A stretch of DNA of 64,000 nucleotides from Fallopia convolvulus (GCA_964016875.1 OZ024727.1:4178893-4242892), one strand, 5' to 3'; positions 1 to 13,711 are shown, numbered from the stretch's first letter. Numbers and translations: made by a program. The notes: generated by a model not told the origin, from the sequence alone.

Positions 1-696
1 GAAATGATATCCACAAGTGTAGATACATGTAAAAATCCAATCTACAAACAAGCCAAACAAATCAAAGTTTGGTAGGTAGCTCTCACATCACATCACTAAA
101 AAGAAAACACGGACCCCACACCCAGCAATGAAATCGGACATTTACTTCACGAGCCACAAAATGATAGTGTCAATGAAAATTCATCACCAGTTTCTTAGCC
201 TAAGGGGGGGCAATTTTTCAGCCTTGGACACATTATATACACCATTAAATATGGATAGCAATGGTTATCCACAACCCTGGGAATACAAGAGGACCACAGC
301 TTCTCCATCAAGTCGGCAAATATGATGTTAGCAATTCTTGGAGGGAATCACCAAAAACCATCAAAATCCCCAAAAGATTAGCCACGAAAAAGAGGGTAAA
401 AGAAACGAATTTCATCTGGCTGATGTAATCTCAGCGGATAATTTAACCTTCCTCCCACCTAACACCCATACTTGATCCAATACAATCATTCAAAATCCAG
501 CTCCCATACCGAATCTCGACCAAATCAGCTATAACACGAATTGACGCAACACTAAAGCTCACAGAAAGAACAATCAAGCTAAGGAAAGTAAATACGAAAA
601 GGTCAATATTATCCGGAAAAAAGAGGCAAAAATCAAACATCCGATTCCATCAATTCACAGCTCAAATGACAATTCCTTTTGCGAGTAAGCAAGTAC
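1..696 (-). other. Intron 1 of the MYB-related gene (partial)
   Basis: This stretch lies downstream of the splice donor at 696-695 and runs off the window. I found no second exon: no frame encodes the MYB repeat expected after the ERKK end of exon 1. Short open frames here have no recognisable domain. Confidence 0.6.
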
Positions 697-1054
697 CTTT
701 CTTCCTCTCAGCGCGACGATTCGATGAACAGGAAGCGTGATTCGGATCATCCGACAGGTATTCATCGGGCACGGGCGCGGCGGGGTCAAGGTGCGGATCG
801 GAGGACGGAGAGCCGGGATTAGGAGAGGCGCCGGCGCTAGCGGCGGAGGATTGATAGTGCAATAGATTCCCCATACTCGCACTCTTCTTAATGAATGATC
901 CGTCCGTCAACCTGACGCCGAACAGCTTCACGCCGCCGCCTCCCAAACCAACGCCGCCGCCTCCAGCTCCGGCGACGGCACCGGCGCTTCCTCGGGAGGG
1001 GCAAGTCCTGGAGTTGTGGCCATTGTTAGAGCAGTGGGAGCACCGCCGAGTCAT
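697..1054 (-). CDS. MYB-related transcription factor, first exon only (MYBS3/KUA1/MYBH type)
   Basis: The exon starts at the ATG at 1054 and encodes MTRRCSHCSNNGHNSRTCP, the CCHC zinc-knuckle start typical of the plant one-repeat MYB family that includes MYBS3 and KUA1/MYBH. A Gly-rich stretch follows, then KLFGVRL, which matches the known R/KLFGV repression motif, then a Ser/Pro-rich linker and SSNRRAERKK. In this family that end is followed directly by the SHAQKYF-type MYB repeat. A donor (AAAG/GTACTT) lies exactly there, at 697/696, so the reading frame past 697 is intron. The remaining exons are outside the window. Family members are nuclear repressors in sugar, hormone or cell-expansion control; which orthologue this is cannot be told from one exon. 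The exon is much more GC-rich than its surroundings. Confidence 0.9.
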
Positions 1055-3790
1055 CGCGATGTTAAATGGAAGGTGAGATTCGCATGCGATTTGGTTAGAG
1101 CTAGCGGAAGACGTCGCCGGAGAGTGGTGGCGGTTGCGGTGGAGATTGGGGTTTGGAGAGAGAGTTTTATAAGAGGAGTGGATTTGGATTATGAGATTAA
1201 ATTGAATGTTCCAAACGACAAAATGAAAAATTAATAATAATAAAATAAAGAACGCGGTTGGTTTTTTGTGGAAAGACGATTTTGCCCCTTTGACGAGTGG
1301 CGGTAGAGTCGGACAGATAAGAAGTTGTGGTAAAAAAAAAATCTTACGTGTTGCTTGCTGATTCGATTCTGCTTTATTAAAAAAAATAAAAAATGTTGAG
1401 GTTGGGATTTAATAATGATTTATTTGGTTTAGTGATATAATGGATTTGAGTTAAATCTTAATATACTCGGTGGATTGGTATTTGGATCGATCGATTGAGT
1501 CAACAATTTAGTTTAAAGGTTTATTTTGCAACTAACATTTAAACAGTTTATATGTATAAAAAAAAGGCATACAATAATTTAAAAGTAGTATGCAATTTCT
1601 GTCAAACGAAATTTAATCATGATTAAGATGGAATATATATTGGGTCGAGTAAGTTTCATGTTTAGTCAATTCAAGGCTTATTTGTGCATTGATTTATTTG
1701 GTGCTAGCTAGTACGTGTGTATTTGAATTATTGTACTTAAAAGTGTATCAATTGATAATTTAATGTAATTTAAAATAATATGTTCGATAATGCAAATGCA
1801 CCTTCTAATATATATTTTTAAGAACAATTTGATTCAAGATTCAAGTTTAGTAATTACATTCAATCTACTCAATAATTTAATATTTATTATTGAATCACTC
1901 TTTTCTTAATAAACCACTCAAATTCAAATCTTCATATTCTAATCTCATATTTCTCTTTTCATTTTTTTAATTAACATCTAAAATGTGACTATTTATTTAG
2001 GACTTGTTTGAATCACACCCGATAATATATTAGTACGATCTAAACAAACCCTACCCACTTCGATATCCCATATTTTTACTTACGTTGTACTATAATTTGC
2101 GTTGTACTGAACATACCCCTCTCAATATATGATCTTAATTTATTTTTTCTGTGATTCAGATTTTTTTTTTCCCAAATTCGATCAGAAAATATCATGATCC
2201 ATGGACTTATATTTTTAATGAATTCATATTTTTTGTAATGTAAATAAATTTTATATATACACTAGCAGGATTGTTGGCTGATAATGATCTTCCAACCTAT
2301 AAATTAAACCCAATAAATATATAGAATCTAAATATATATATTATATGAATTTTGGACGGTTCTCAAATTATGACATATTGTCGTACATGTGATGATAAAT
2401 GTTGCTTGAATGCTTCCATATGAATATCCTATTTTCTAGATCGATGATGTAAGCAGGGACAAACCAGCTATAATTTCAAGTGGATATCATTTCATTTCAT
2501 TTCAACTAAACATCCCACCTTAATCTTCTATTATATGATAATCCGTTTCCAAATTTGCGCACCATGGATAAAGTTTTTAATTAATATATTCAAACAAAAA
2601 TCATTTTTATCATAAACTGAAGTGTTCTTTTTTTTTTGGTCAAACAAACTGAGACCTCACAAATCACAATATTTATCTAGGCTGGTCATGTGAAATTTAC
2701 TTGTACTAAAATATATTAATATCAAGATAACATTAATTCTTATTATAAAATTAATTTGTTGTACGTCATTACGTCATGTGTGAAAGAATAGCAAGTTGAT
2801 AGGGAAAGATTAAATAGGAGAAGGTCAAAGACAAGCATTGTGGAATAAATTAAAGATAACAAATCGCAATATCACATGGATGATGCACCACAAAGAAACT
2901 AAATTAACCATCTTTCCATTTATAGATTCAAGTTTAATCTCCTAAATCAAAAAAAAATTATAAGGAAAGGAATTTGAAATATCAGACAAATTCTGGTAGA
3001 TCGAGAGACCGAGATGGAACTCGGTAGCTGGAAAGACCGACAACTAAAAAACACTAAAAAAAAACAAACAGAACCAACAAAACAAAAGCTAAACTAAAAG
3101 AGAACAAGCTAGGTAGACAAGCAGCAAACTCCGAGCAGGGAAGCCGGAGAGACTTGAGTCCAGGAACGAGAAAGCACTTCTGCGGGTTAGAAAATAGGCC
3201 GAAGAAAAAAAATTACAAGATTATGTGTAGATGATGTAGGATAATCATAATTTACAAATGGGCTCTATGTTTTTTATTTTTTGGAAAAAAAACTAAAAAG
3301 GAAAATCTATACAAGACAATTTAATTATTATAACTTCTTGTATTGACAGAATTTTATTTTTAAATATAATAAGAGGGATTGAAGTTCAAGTAAAACGGCT
3401 ATTTTGTACAACTATATGAATAATTTATATTTTTCGTGATTTTGAGTTGCATTTGTATGATTTTGAATGACTATATTCATATTTTTGAGTAGCATATTCA
3501 AAGTTGATTATACAACTTAAAAAGTTGATTATACAACTCTATAAGCATGATATGGAAATTGAAGGTGAGGAAAATTTCGTAAATATAGTAATATAAAAAT
3601 ATGAATATACGACTTAAAAACATAAATATATAGCAATATGAAAAGAATAAATATGCAATTTAAAAACATGAATATAGTCATTCAAAATCATGTATATACA
3701 ACTTAAAATCATAACGATAAACTATCCACACAGTTGTAGATTAATAATCATTTTACACTTTTACTTGAACCGGACTCTAATAAATGGTAC
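1055..3790. other. Intergenic: MYB gene 5' flank, then AT-rich DNA
   Basis: About 1055-1350 should hold the 5' UTR and promoter of the MYB gene; no TATA box was assigned with confidence. The remainder is AT-rich with poly-A/T runs and many short repeats of the type tatgaatat or tacaactt around 3400-3720. No open frame with a recognisable domain and no structural RNA was seen. Confidence 0.5.
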
Positions 3791-3838
3791 TTAGGTTATT
3801 TTTTTAAAAGGAAATTAGCATTTATACCTCAATGGTAG

Positions 3839-3873
3839 AGATTTCATCACGATTCTAAATCGTGATGAAATCT
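3839..3873. repeat. 16-bp perfect hairpin beside the SINE
   Basis: Arms at 3839-3854 and 3858-3873 are exact reverse complements with a 3-base loop (cta). The right arm contains the target sequence repeated after the SINE. Confidence 0.85.
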
Positions 3874-4080
3874 ATTAAGTTTTTAAAGTTTTTACAAGTT
3901 TTTCTAAAGTCTTTTAAGTTTTACTTTGCCTCGTTTTTCGGTTGTTTTCTTTCTGCGTTCGGTGGTCCTGTTGGGTCTTTTGGTCACACCCCCTTGCGTT
4001 AAGCCAGAGGTGCCCCCATCTTGGCCACCAGATTTCCCACAAGGGGAGCCACACTGGGTAAATGTTGTTGTTGTTGTTGT
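3870..4080 (+). mobile_element. SINE-like insertion with TTG-repeat tail
   Basis: The 3' part reads ccacaaggggagccacact then gggta and a (TTG)n tail ending at 4080. This resembles the 3' end of TS-type plant SINEs, where a cacactgggta motif precedes TTG repeats. A tRNA-like box A (ctcaatggtagag, near 3828) lies further upstream, but no convincing box B was found. The flanks share TTAGGTTA (3791-3798 and 4081-4088) and CTAAATCGTGATGAA (3855-3869 and 4089-4103). On the right these are contiguous; on the left they are 56 bp apart. Confidence 0.5.
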
Positions 4081-4103
4081 TTAGGTTACTAAATCGTGAT
4101 GAA

Positions 4104-6150
4104 TATAAACTAAAAATAATGGTCTCATATAACGTTAATACAAAGAAGAAGAAGTATTGAAGTCCGTGGGTCCGACAGTAAACTAGGGACGCGTCGGTAC
4201 AAGAACACATGTGTGGATGGGCCTAACACATAAGTCTATGAGGGTTTCATCCTAAAACCAATTGGCAATAGGAAGAATAAGACATGAACTTATATAGTGG
4301 TCTTATTTAATCTCTACTTTTAAATGTGAGTATGCATATTCTCAACAATGGAGTTATTAATTGTACTTCCAAAACCTAAATCACAAACTACAAAAAAATG
4401 TACGTGCCGGAATTTTCCTAACTTCTTCCCACTTGACTATGACACAAGAGATATGGTGAGTTTCTCTTCCTTTGGTCATGTTTCTGACTCAAAACTTATG
4501 GGGTTATATTGGTTATATTCATTGAACTTGGGTCAAAAGTATCTTCTTCACCCACCTCCAAATTATTTCATTTTATTTCCTAAATAGATAACACAGATTT
4601 ATTTCACATATTAAAAGTTTGTCCGATTTAGATTCTTTGATCACGTGCACAGCACCTGATCTCACGCCACTAGATTGGCCGAAAGTAGAAATAGTAATAC
4701 TATAAATGGTTAATTAATTGGTGGTTCAGGACTTCAGCTGGTCACACCACTCACTATTCACTAATCTAATGCATGGAATATATATAGACGTACGACAAAC
4801 CCTAGGAGAGTAGTAGGTCTACGGCTATATGTATTATTATTTTTATTATTATTTAGTTAGAGTTGAAATGGAATTGAAATGAGTTTATGTAGTTAAAATG
4901 AAAAATATTTTACTACATAAATATTCGGATGTGGTAGTTGAAATGTTAGTTTATGTTTTGAGGGAAAAAAATAAGGTGGAGGAAGACCATATGAAATTGA
5001 AATGTGTGTTTATCTAAATTAGTTGAAATTTAAGTCACCCTTCCTCTCAAAAAAAAGTCACCCTTTCTACCATATTTTTCAACTCTCATAAACTATAATT
5101 TCCCGAATATTATATAGGCTTATATGAAAAATAAACATCTCATTTCAATTACTAATTTCAGCATAAATACATCGTTGCCGAATGTACCCATTAATATCTC
5201 CTTGTTAAAAGAACAAATGGCAACAAATAGTCTGATCTTTAGGGTAGTGGCAAAAGTACCCTAAATTATGAAAGTTGTAGAAAATAGCCTCATCAATATA
5301 GCCCGATTTTGGAATTGGTTGCAATCAATAGTCTAAATATTTTGAAGATGGTATTATTATTTTTAATCGCTAGCAATGGCTCAATATTGTATTAACATTT
5401 CCAATTACATAAATTGTTTAACTTTGATGTTATCCGTAATAAATGTAAATAAGTCATAGACGACAATGCCACACTACTATTAACAAAAACAATTGTCTTC
5501 GATGATGTTATGCTAGCGATTGCAAGCCGTCCCATAGTTTGAGCCATTTTTCACGAATTTGAAACTTCATAATCTTTATGTAATTAACCCCCGAATGTGG
5601 GGTTATTCTGTAAATTTTTCTTGTTGAATTTTAAGGGTTGCTTATTACACTACTAATCAAAATTTTCCAAAAAAAAAAAAAATACAGGGTTCTTTTTTAC
5701 AAGGCGCAAAAGATCAAGATCAATGGGATGAAAAATCACCCCAACCACAAGCCCTAAACTAGATATTATATTAAGGGAGATACCATACCCCTCACATCTT
5801 TAAAACATTACGATAAAATAAAACATATGAGCATCTTTTTGGGTCAAATAAACATGAGCTTTAATTGCAAAATTGGATTTACACGTCAAAAAAAAGGTTT
5901 ACACGTTAACTTGAAAGGTCAAATACACAAGACTAACTAACTAATCGCATCAGAAAGAACAGGGAAAGACCTCTCATAGTTTCCAATTCCATGAACATTC
6001 ACATGCTTTCATTTTAGACTAAGGGAAAGAATAGCATTCTTGGTGGGCTTATTTTCAAGTTGTGGAGCAACGCGGTGTAACAAAATTACAAAAGAATGGG
6101 CCAGTCGTCGTCCTTGCACGTTTATCATTTGCACCATGTATAATTGTATT
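4104..6150. other. Intergenic AT-rich DNA
   Basis: No gene was recognised. The open frame at 4348-4587 lacks any family signature. The stretch 5210-5690 has the phrasing of decayed low-copy MITEs (gggtagtggcaaaagtaccc and similar), but I could not pair terminal repeats. Confidence 0.4.
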
Positions 6151-6159
6151 TATATTTTA

Positions 6160-6853
6160 GGGAAAATTGCATTTAACCACCTTTTATTTTACATTTATTG
6201 CAATTAATCACCCTTTATATATTTTTCTACACTTAACCACCCCTTATTTGTAATTATGTGCATTTAACCACCCATTTTAACGAAAAACGTCATTTTATCA
6301 GTTAAGTAAAGTAAACTATGTTTTTTTCCTTTCTTTTTAAATTTTATTTACAATAAATAAATAAAGGAAAAATCATAATTGACACTTTCAAGTTCCAATA
6401 CGCCGATTTTTGCAACCTTGACCTAATTTCCTCTATAATAATTCCTTCCGTTCATCCAATGGCAAAGAAGAACTACGACTTCGCCGATGCAAAGACCATG
6501 GTTTTGGATCTGATTCTGACGACTTTGAGCGTCCCTTGGAGTCGATCGTGTCTAATTAAGCTGATGGACGACGACTTGAGACTCAAAAGGTTGAGATGTA
6601 GGCTGAAATCCAATAATAATGACATTTCAAGCTCAATTTATTCCTAAATTCTTTTATTTATTGTAAATAAAATTAAAAAAGATGGGTAAAAACGTAATCT
6701 ACTTTACTTAACGAAGAAAATAACGTTTTTCATTAAAATGGGTGGTTAAATGCACATATTTACAAATAAGGGGTGGTTAAGTGTAGAAAAAAATATAAAG
6801 GGTGATTAATTGCAACAATTGTAAAATAAAGGGTGGTTAAATGCAATTTACCC
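6160..6853. mobile_element. Mutator-like MITE with about 230-bp terminal inverted repeats
   Basis: The ends GGGAAAATTGCATTTAACC (6160) and its near-exact complement finishing at 6853 form long terminal inverted repeats, roughly 6160-6395 and 6620-6853. The perfect 9-bp duplication TATATTTTA flanks them (6151-6159 and 6854-6862), the size made by MULE transposases. The 694-bp element has no transposase. Its centre (about 6400-6610) is less AT-rich and holds a 62-codon open frame from 6459; this could be captured host DNA, but I do not recognise it. Confidence 0.88.
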
Positions 6854-6862
6854 TATATTTTA

Positions 6863-7846
6863 CGCATAATTATTCCTTTTGTGTTCTACTTTTATTTAGC
6901 CCACTCACTTCCTAAGAGAATAGAATAAGAAGTCAAATATTAAAAATATTTATTTGCTAGATTTATTAATTTAGAAATTAATTGTTTTTTTCATAGTGTT
7001 CAGATTTTCCTAAATTGGGTTTTTAGTAAGACTATAATAATATAGATTATTATCCTATACTATTAGGACATAAGATTGTGTTTTAGGAAGCCTCCAAATG
7101 TAGATTATTATTGTATGTCCTTAGGACATAAGATAGACAGACAAACGATTCATATAAGATAGAAATTATTCGTAGAACGATTTTTCTAACCTATACTCGG
7201 TATAGGTTAGAAACCTTACAATGTTAATTTATTTTATCATTTAGAATTATTTAAATTATTTATAAAATTTATCTATTTTCTTTTAAGGTTTTAATTTCTA
7301 TATCGATTATTATTAACTTATACTCTTAGAGCATAGGTTAGAAAACCGTTCATATAATGATCATGATCGATACTTATTCTTCACATTATCCAACTACATT
7401 CTATAAAGATAATATATGAAAAAATATATAATTTTCCTATCAAATTTGGGTTGCTGAATCATGTGAAGAACTATTATAACTAAATAAAAGAGCAGTTGTA
7501 GCACGCCTCAATTTGGATAAATTTGGGACTGTGTCTTTCTTTTCGGATAATATATTTAAATACCTACCAACAGGGCAACAACTCAACAAGACATATCCTA
7601 ATCCAACAAATTTTGCCCATCTAGCTAAGTCCCCACTTCCACCACAATCACACCTACTCCATTTTTCCCCTTTCCTTTCAATCCCCAAAAGAAAATAAAC
7701 TTCTTTTTCCTCATAGAAATAGAACATATTCCTATCAACAACAGACAATACAGGAGAGATTAATAAATAACATAGATGAGAATTTTTCAGTTCACAAAAT
7801 GAGGAAGATGATGAAGCTTGAAACTACCCAAGTGAGACAGTATGTT
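6863..7846. other. 3' flank of the malic enzyme gene
   Basis: AT-rich. Two diverged copies of a segment with tagattattat and ttaggacataagat lie at about 7035-7140. A perfect 14-bp hairpin (7183-7196 with 7200-7213, loop tcg) follows. The last bases before 7847 should be the 3' UTR of the NADP-malic enzyme gene. The overlapping open frames at 7440-7748 and 7513-7698 show no family match. Confidence 0.4.
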
Positions 7847-10800
7847 TCACCGGTAGCCGCGGTAGGTAGGGCTGTACATACAACTCTCAGCATACTTGAC
7901 CAGATTATCTGGTTGTGGAAGATTAGATGCTAGGCCTGTAAGAAAGACAAATAAACAAAAAAATGAGACTGATTCTTGAAAACCTCACTTAATATATGGT
8001 GTCAAGATCACTTACCGAGCTCGTAAGCCTTGGCTGCTACCTTTGCAGCAATGTGAGCTGAGATTTTTCTGATGCCTTTAAATGGAGGGTATAAGAGTCC
8101 CTTGGCGAAGTCTTCTTCCGTTACCTGGGCAGCTAACGCCTCGGCTGTTGCAAGAAAAAGAAAAAAAAATCATTATGAACAGGTGACTTTCATCTTGATA
8201 ATAATTTTTGCCTAAAGCAAAAGCAATAATGAAAAGATAAGACAATAACCCCACATATCTTATGGCCATCTAAATCCGTCTTGTTAATCATTTGCTTTTG
8301 TTTTTAGTTGATCTTACAGCTACCAAGAATCATATGATTATTCAATACTCAATTTGGCACATCTATTTATTTTATAATTAATTGATACTAAATCATGAGT
8401 TTGTTTTTGTTACCGACAGGTGACTTTCAAATTTGGCCAAAAAAAGGGAGATGAAGTCTAATGATTACTCTATTTATTTTATAAGAGTTTGCAATCCACC
8501 CCCCTCAAAAATGGCGTCTATAACAAACAATAAACAACCAAAAGGGACGGGGAAGGTAAGTTACATAATATAAGCAATTTTATAGATATGAATCCCTAAT
8601 GAAATAGGAAAGCTGGAATTAGTCAACGCAACCACCAAAGAAGACTGATAATATAACTTGAATACTACTGTATTATGATTCTTATTATGTGATTCATTTT
8701 AGTTTTCTGGGTCATAAAGTTCCCAAAGGGCACTAATTTTGCTAAAGTTCATATCTTGCAAACTATACTCTGCCACATGCAATCATCTTACACACCAACC
8801 AATGATTATAAATCATTTGCATGCACATAAGAAGGCTTTAATCTATGCATGACAACCTTATATTTTGAGTAGAGTTAAAATATTGTAGGAAATTCTAGGA
8901 GATATGCACTTACAGGCAGCCAAAAGCATATCATCATGTACGCGAATAGCACCAGACATTATCAAACCCAGCCCAAATCCAGGGAAAATGTATGCATTAT
9001 TCGCCTGAAATCAAGAGTTATCAAACTCAGCATAGTCCGTGACATATAAGCTTTTATTATGACGAACTGAAATCTAATCATTACCTGTCCAGGCGCAAAA
9101 GTTTTTCCATTGTATTCAACAGGATCAAATGGACTTCCACTGGCAAAAATTGCACGGCCCTACAAGAAGATTCAATAAAACTTTACTTCTTAACTAATAA
9201 ATCATTTAGAAAATGCATCTTCATTTCCTACTTGTTTGTCATTGAAAGGAAAATTTTGATTTTACCTTGCTCCAGGTATAAGCCTCTTCTGCAGTACACT
9301 CAGATTGTGATGTTGGATTCGATAGAGAAAATATGATTGGCCTCTGCAAAAAGCTCATTCCCAACATATATGAGTTCATGCAAACCAGGTTTCAAAATTA
9401 GGATTATTACTTTGAAGCTGCATACTAGCACATATGACATAATCTAGGGAAAATATTACCTCATTGAGGGAAGACATAGCTTCAACCACATCCTTAGTAA
9501 ATGTCCTTCCAGCTCCTGATGATCCAATTAAGATCGTTGGTTTAATGGACTGGGGGAAAAAAAAGAGAGAGAATAGGAGTTAATAAGAGAAATCTTCATC
9601 CATAACTTACAAGTTTCAACAGATTAAAAACTACATAGTGCACATATTCTAACAAAAATCAAGAAAAGTTCACCTTGATGGCATTCACAAGTCCTTTAAT
9701 TGGTTCATGTTCGTGAGCCCAAGGCTTTTTGAAATGCTGCAGTGATTCTACTCTATCCTTAACAATTAATCCCTGCCAAAATAATTTTGCATCAGACTAG
9801 AAAAACTAAGACAACTCAAAGAATGGAAGAAAATGATCATTAAGATGCAACAAATCTACAACCTTGGAATCCACCAGCGAGATCTTCTTTCGAGCATCTT
9901 CCAAAGGTATGTTAGTCTGCATAAAACCAAGTATCAGTCTCCTGTTTTTGGAATCTTAGAAAGTCACACAAGTAAAACAACTCTAACCTGCTTTGATATT
10001 TCAACTGCAATGAGTTCTGCTATACCAGTTCCAGCCTGCAATTGGAGGAAAAGGGTGTAAGAGCATCAATTGATGGTTTCTAGGAAAGAATTAATGTTTT
10101 ATAAATGAAACTCATTAAAATCAAATGTCATAAAATGACTACTAAACATGTACCTCTCCAGCCCCGAGGAACAAGTATCTATGATCGGCTAGAGTTTTGC
10201 CGGTCATTCTCTGTGCAGCAAGAAGGCCGGCAAGAACTACAGATGCAGTCCCCTACAGTAAATGACAACACTCAAATATTAGGAAAAGGTTAAACAAAAT
10301 AGCAATTATAAGAAAAATGTCATGTAGGCCAAAGCACCTGGATATCATCATTGAAAACGAGATGGGTACTCCCATATTTAGCAAGCAAATCAAATGCATT
10401 GTGGTTGGCAAAGTCTTCGAACTACACACGTAAAAGAGGGGGAAAAAAAAAGACGAGCAAATGGTTTGAGATATGACCATATAGGAAGCCGCTTAAGCGG
10501 GAGGGGGGTAGCAAAATTGTATCTAGTTGGTAATAGTTACTACGTTGTTAAGAATCACATACCTGAATTAGGACTTTCTCACCATAAATTTGCTTGACAG
10601 CTGTCATGAACTCATGGATGAGTTCAGCATATTCCTGTAGTCATTGATAAATTACATAATCAACTTCAGAATTAAAAAAAACAAGTATTCAGTTTTTCAG
10701 ATCTCACTATTAATGTGCTCATTCTAAAGCTACAAATGATATACCTGGCCAGTTGCTCTCTTTTGCCTAAGGCCTATGTAAAACTCATCCTCCAGCAACT

Positions 10801-13711
10801 CCTCATTATTTGTTCCAACATCAATAGTCACGGGCAAACACTGAAGCAAGCAATATGAATCTCATTAGTTAGATATATCAGTCATCAAATGACTCAAGAT
10901 GGTTGTCTAAGCTTGAGGATAATTATTAAGGTATATGATCAATACTCCAATCATTTTTTCTATCTACTAAGGCTCTTGAAGAAGATTACAATTTTTTTTT
11001 TCAATGTAAGTAGAATAAGAGTTCGAAAATGTTTTTTTTGTGAGCATGGTCATAAAAATAGTGATACTTACAGCTGAAGGACGTATTCCACCAAGTGCTG
11101 TGTATAGAGAGAGCTTCCCAACAGGTATTCCCATTCCCTAAAATAAAAGCATGTCAAACCCAAATACATCAGACTATTGGCCCCGACAAAGACATAAGAG
11201 GAGAATGCCAATGAACACACCTGACACCCAAGATCGCCCAGCCCTAGAATCCGCTCACCATCAGTTACAACAATGACTTGTATATTTCTTTCAGGCCAGT
11301 TCCTCAGAATTTCAAGAATCTTTCCCCTGAGAAAACCCATTAAACATGTCAAGAAACAAATTGCATATGCTTACATAATAGGCGTACAGAACCAGTCAAA
11401 CGATAAACAGATTTTTTTATTTAAATTATGGCAGAGTAAGACGTACTTTTCTTTCAAACTAATGAAAAGACCCTGAGGACGTTTGAAGATGCTGCCATAT
11501 TTTTGGCATGCCTCACCAACAGTTGGAGTGTAAACAACAGGAAGTAGCTCTTCAACATGATCAATGAGAAGCTTGTAGAAAAGCTTTTCATTTCTCTCCT
11601 ACAAAGTATTCAGATGAATATATTTAATCCTACTTCTCAAGGAGGACATAATTGTAACAAAGACAACCTTGAATAAAAATTATTTAAGAAGGCATCTATT
11701 GAGGTCCATACAATTGCATGGTTTGGATTAGGAGAACCTTGTAACAATAGGGATGCCTAGTGTTCCCTTTTTGTAATTACTTACACAAAATGAATGAGTT
11801 ACACCTTTTCATTCAAAAAAAAAAAAGAAAACAATCATGCATGAGAAATACTGGCATAGAGTGATCAGGGAACCTCTTTAAGGCTATGAGCATCAATAAT
11901 TAGAGAGCCTAAGTGGACTAATGTGGTATCCCCACAGACATTCACAAGAAGAAACTCAATGTAGCTTTAATCACAGCTAGAAATAGTTAACATTATTAGA
12001 AGCTATTTAATCCACCTAGAATTTCTTGTATTAATAACTGAATCCAAATTTTATGCCAAATAGATAAGGTCTTTCATCATCATAGACATATACTTCTGAG
12101 TGGATTTTTTGCATATTATGTTAATTTCAGAATACAAATTTACCTGAAGATCTGTCATAGCCATATACTTCTGCAATGGAACCTGATACTGGCGGATATT
12201 GTGAATCATCTTCCTCACCTACTCCATGTAAGGATGAGAATTTTTACTCCAAGTTTTCAAAATATTCAAAGGCACACAAAACTTACATGCACTAGGAGCT
12301 AAATGAATAAATTCATAAACAAACTTCATATAGAAGATAACCTGGAGATCTTGGCTGATTACAGTTGGGGGAAGAAGACCACGCAAGTAATGGGCGTCTC
12401 TTTCTTTCTCAGTAAAGGCAAGGCCTTTGTTATGGTGTGGATCCCGCAACAAGGTATACCCACTACATCAAAAAAAACATGCCATTTTGTTCATTCCACA
12501 TAGCACAAAAAAGTTCATATATACATCAAGCACAAAAAAGTTGCTGAAACACACACAGTTCAAGAAACCATGTCAAAAATAAACCACTGATGGCAAATTG
12601 TAACATCTGGGCGATTACTTCAAGATTTGAATAATAGACCATTTCTGACTAATCTTTTGGAACAACTATCCTCAACGTGAAATGGAGGAATTGGACTGAT
12701 GAGAAGAAAATAACAAACTACTGGTTTAAACTTTTCCTCAAACTGGGGATGTCAAAGCAAATATTCCCAAAATGACACTGAGCAAAAACCAGATAATTTT
12801 AAAAGAGCGGAGAATTCTTGTTTCAAAAATATGATAACTCCTTTGTCAAAATTGCCCCTGGATAGCAATTGGTACAGAGACTGGTTTTTGATCCGATCCA
12901 AAATGATATCAGCATAAAGCTTCCGTGTTGAATTGCTCAAAATTGTCAAATCAAACACAATACTCGTGAGCTCCGAAGAAGGCGGGAATGAATCAAAGTC
13001 AGAACTACCAGAAAAAGACTCCCTCGAAAACAAAACGCTAGCAAACAAAGGAGCCATTCGAATCATCAAACAGCCAGACGAACTAATTCATATATCCAGG
13101 GGAAAAAAAATCAAATTCACCGCAAATCACACACCAATCCTCAAAGCAACAACTAAACTAAACGGGAAAAATAGGCAATTGAATAACATATCAATCGTTT
13201 CGGTGTTTAAATCCTAAATCAATCTCTCTCTCTCACCTGGCGACGCTGACGGCCCAAGGAGTGATGTGCTGCTCGTCGGTGGCCATATCCTCGCCGTACA
13301 CGTCTTGAGCCCCGCCGACAGCAGTTGCCGATTTACTGTTCAATTCATCGGCGACAACAGCTTCAACATCCCTAGTTTTCTCCGTCAAAACGACGCCGCT
13401 GGGATCCCCCGATCGGCCGTTCGATCCCAACGCCACTTTCACAACAACACACCCTCGCCTGCTCGAGTGCGATGATCCTAGCGCCGAAGATCTCCCAGAC
13501 ACGCTGGGAGCGTTATTCTGATTTCACATCACAAACAGGAAAATCAAATCTCATAATTCATAACTTTTCTCAAAACAAAATCGATGAAGAACTGAAAAGA
13601 GAGGTAAACAGATTCGGAAAAGTACGGATCCGGTTAAAAATTGAAAGAAAGTACGTAATTTAGATAATGAAACGCCATTGTTACCAGGAGATTAGCTCGT
13701 AATGAGATCAT
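7847..13711 (-). CDS. NADP-ME: NADP-dependent malic enzyme, plastid type (20 exons)
   Basis: Catalyses oxidative decarboxylation of L-malate to pyruvate, CO2 and NADPH. Coding exons read leftward: 13711-13685, 13517-13237, 12462-12342, 12218-12144, 11598-11447, 11326-11221, 11137-11072, 10840-10745, 10634-10563, 10421-10338, 10252-10154, 10035-9988, 9916-9863, 9772-9674, 9549-9460, 9343-9266, 9159-9085, 9004-8914, 8144-8016, 7935-7847. All are bounded by GT-AG and sum to 1932 nt, giving 643 aa plus TGA, the usual length of plastid isoforms. Diagnostic motifs are VVTDGERILGLGDLGCQ, GGIRPSACLPVTIDVGTNN, FNDDIQGTASVVLAGL, the dinucleotide-binding FLGAGEAGTGIAE, and SLSNPTSQSECTAEEAY. Exon 1 encodes only nine residues (MISLRANLL), and the next 80 or so are Ser/Arg/Ala-rich, as in a chloroplast transit peptide. 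The model is in frame throughout with no stop. Exons are from splice logic and family knowledge, not transcripts. Confidence 0.95.

Noticed and set aside
7440..7748. Overlapping open frames downstream of the malic enzyme gene
   Set aside because: They have no family signature, sit in AT-rich flank sequence, and neither strand has supporting splice or start context.
13233..13475. Plus-strand open frame opposite malic enzyme exon 2
   Set aside because: It is a shadow of the GC-rich coding exon; the minus strand encodes the recognised protein.
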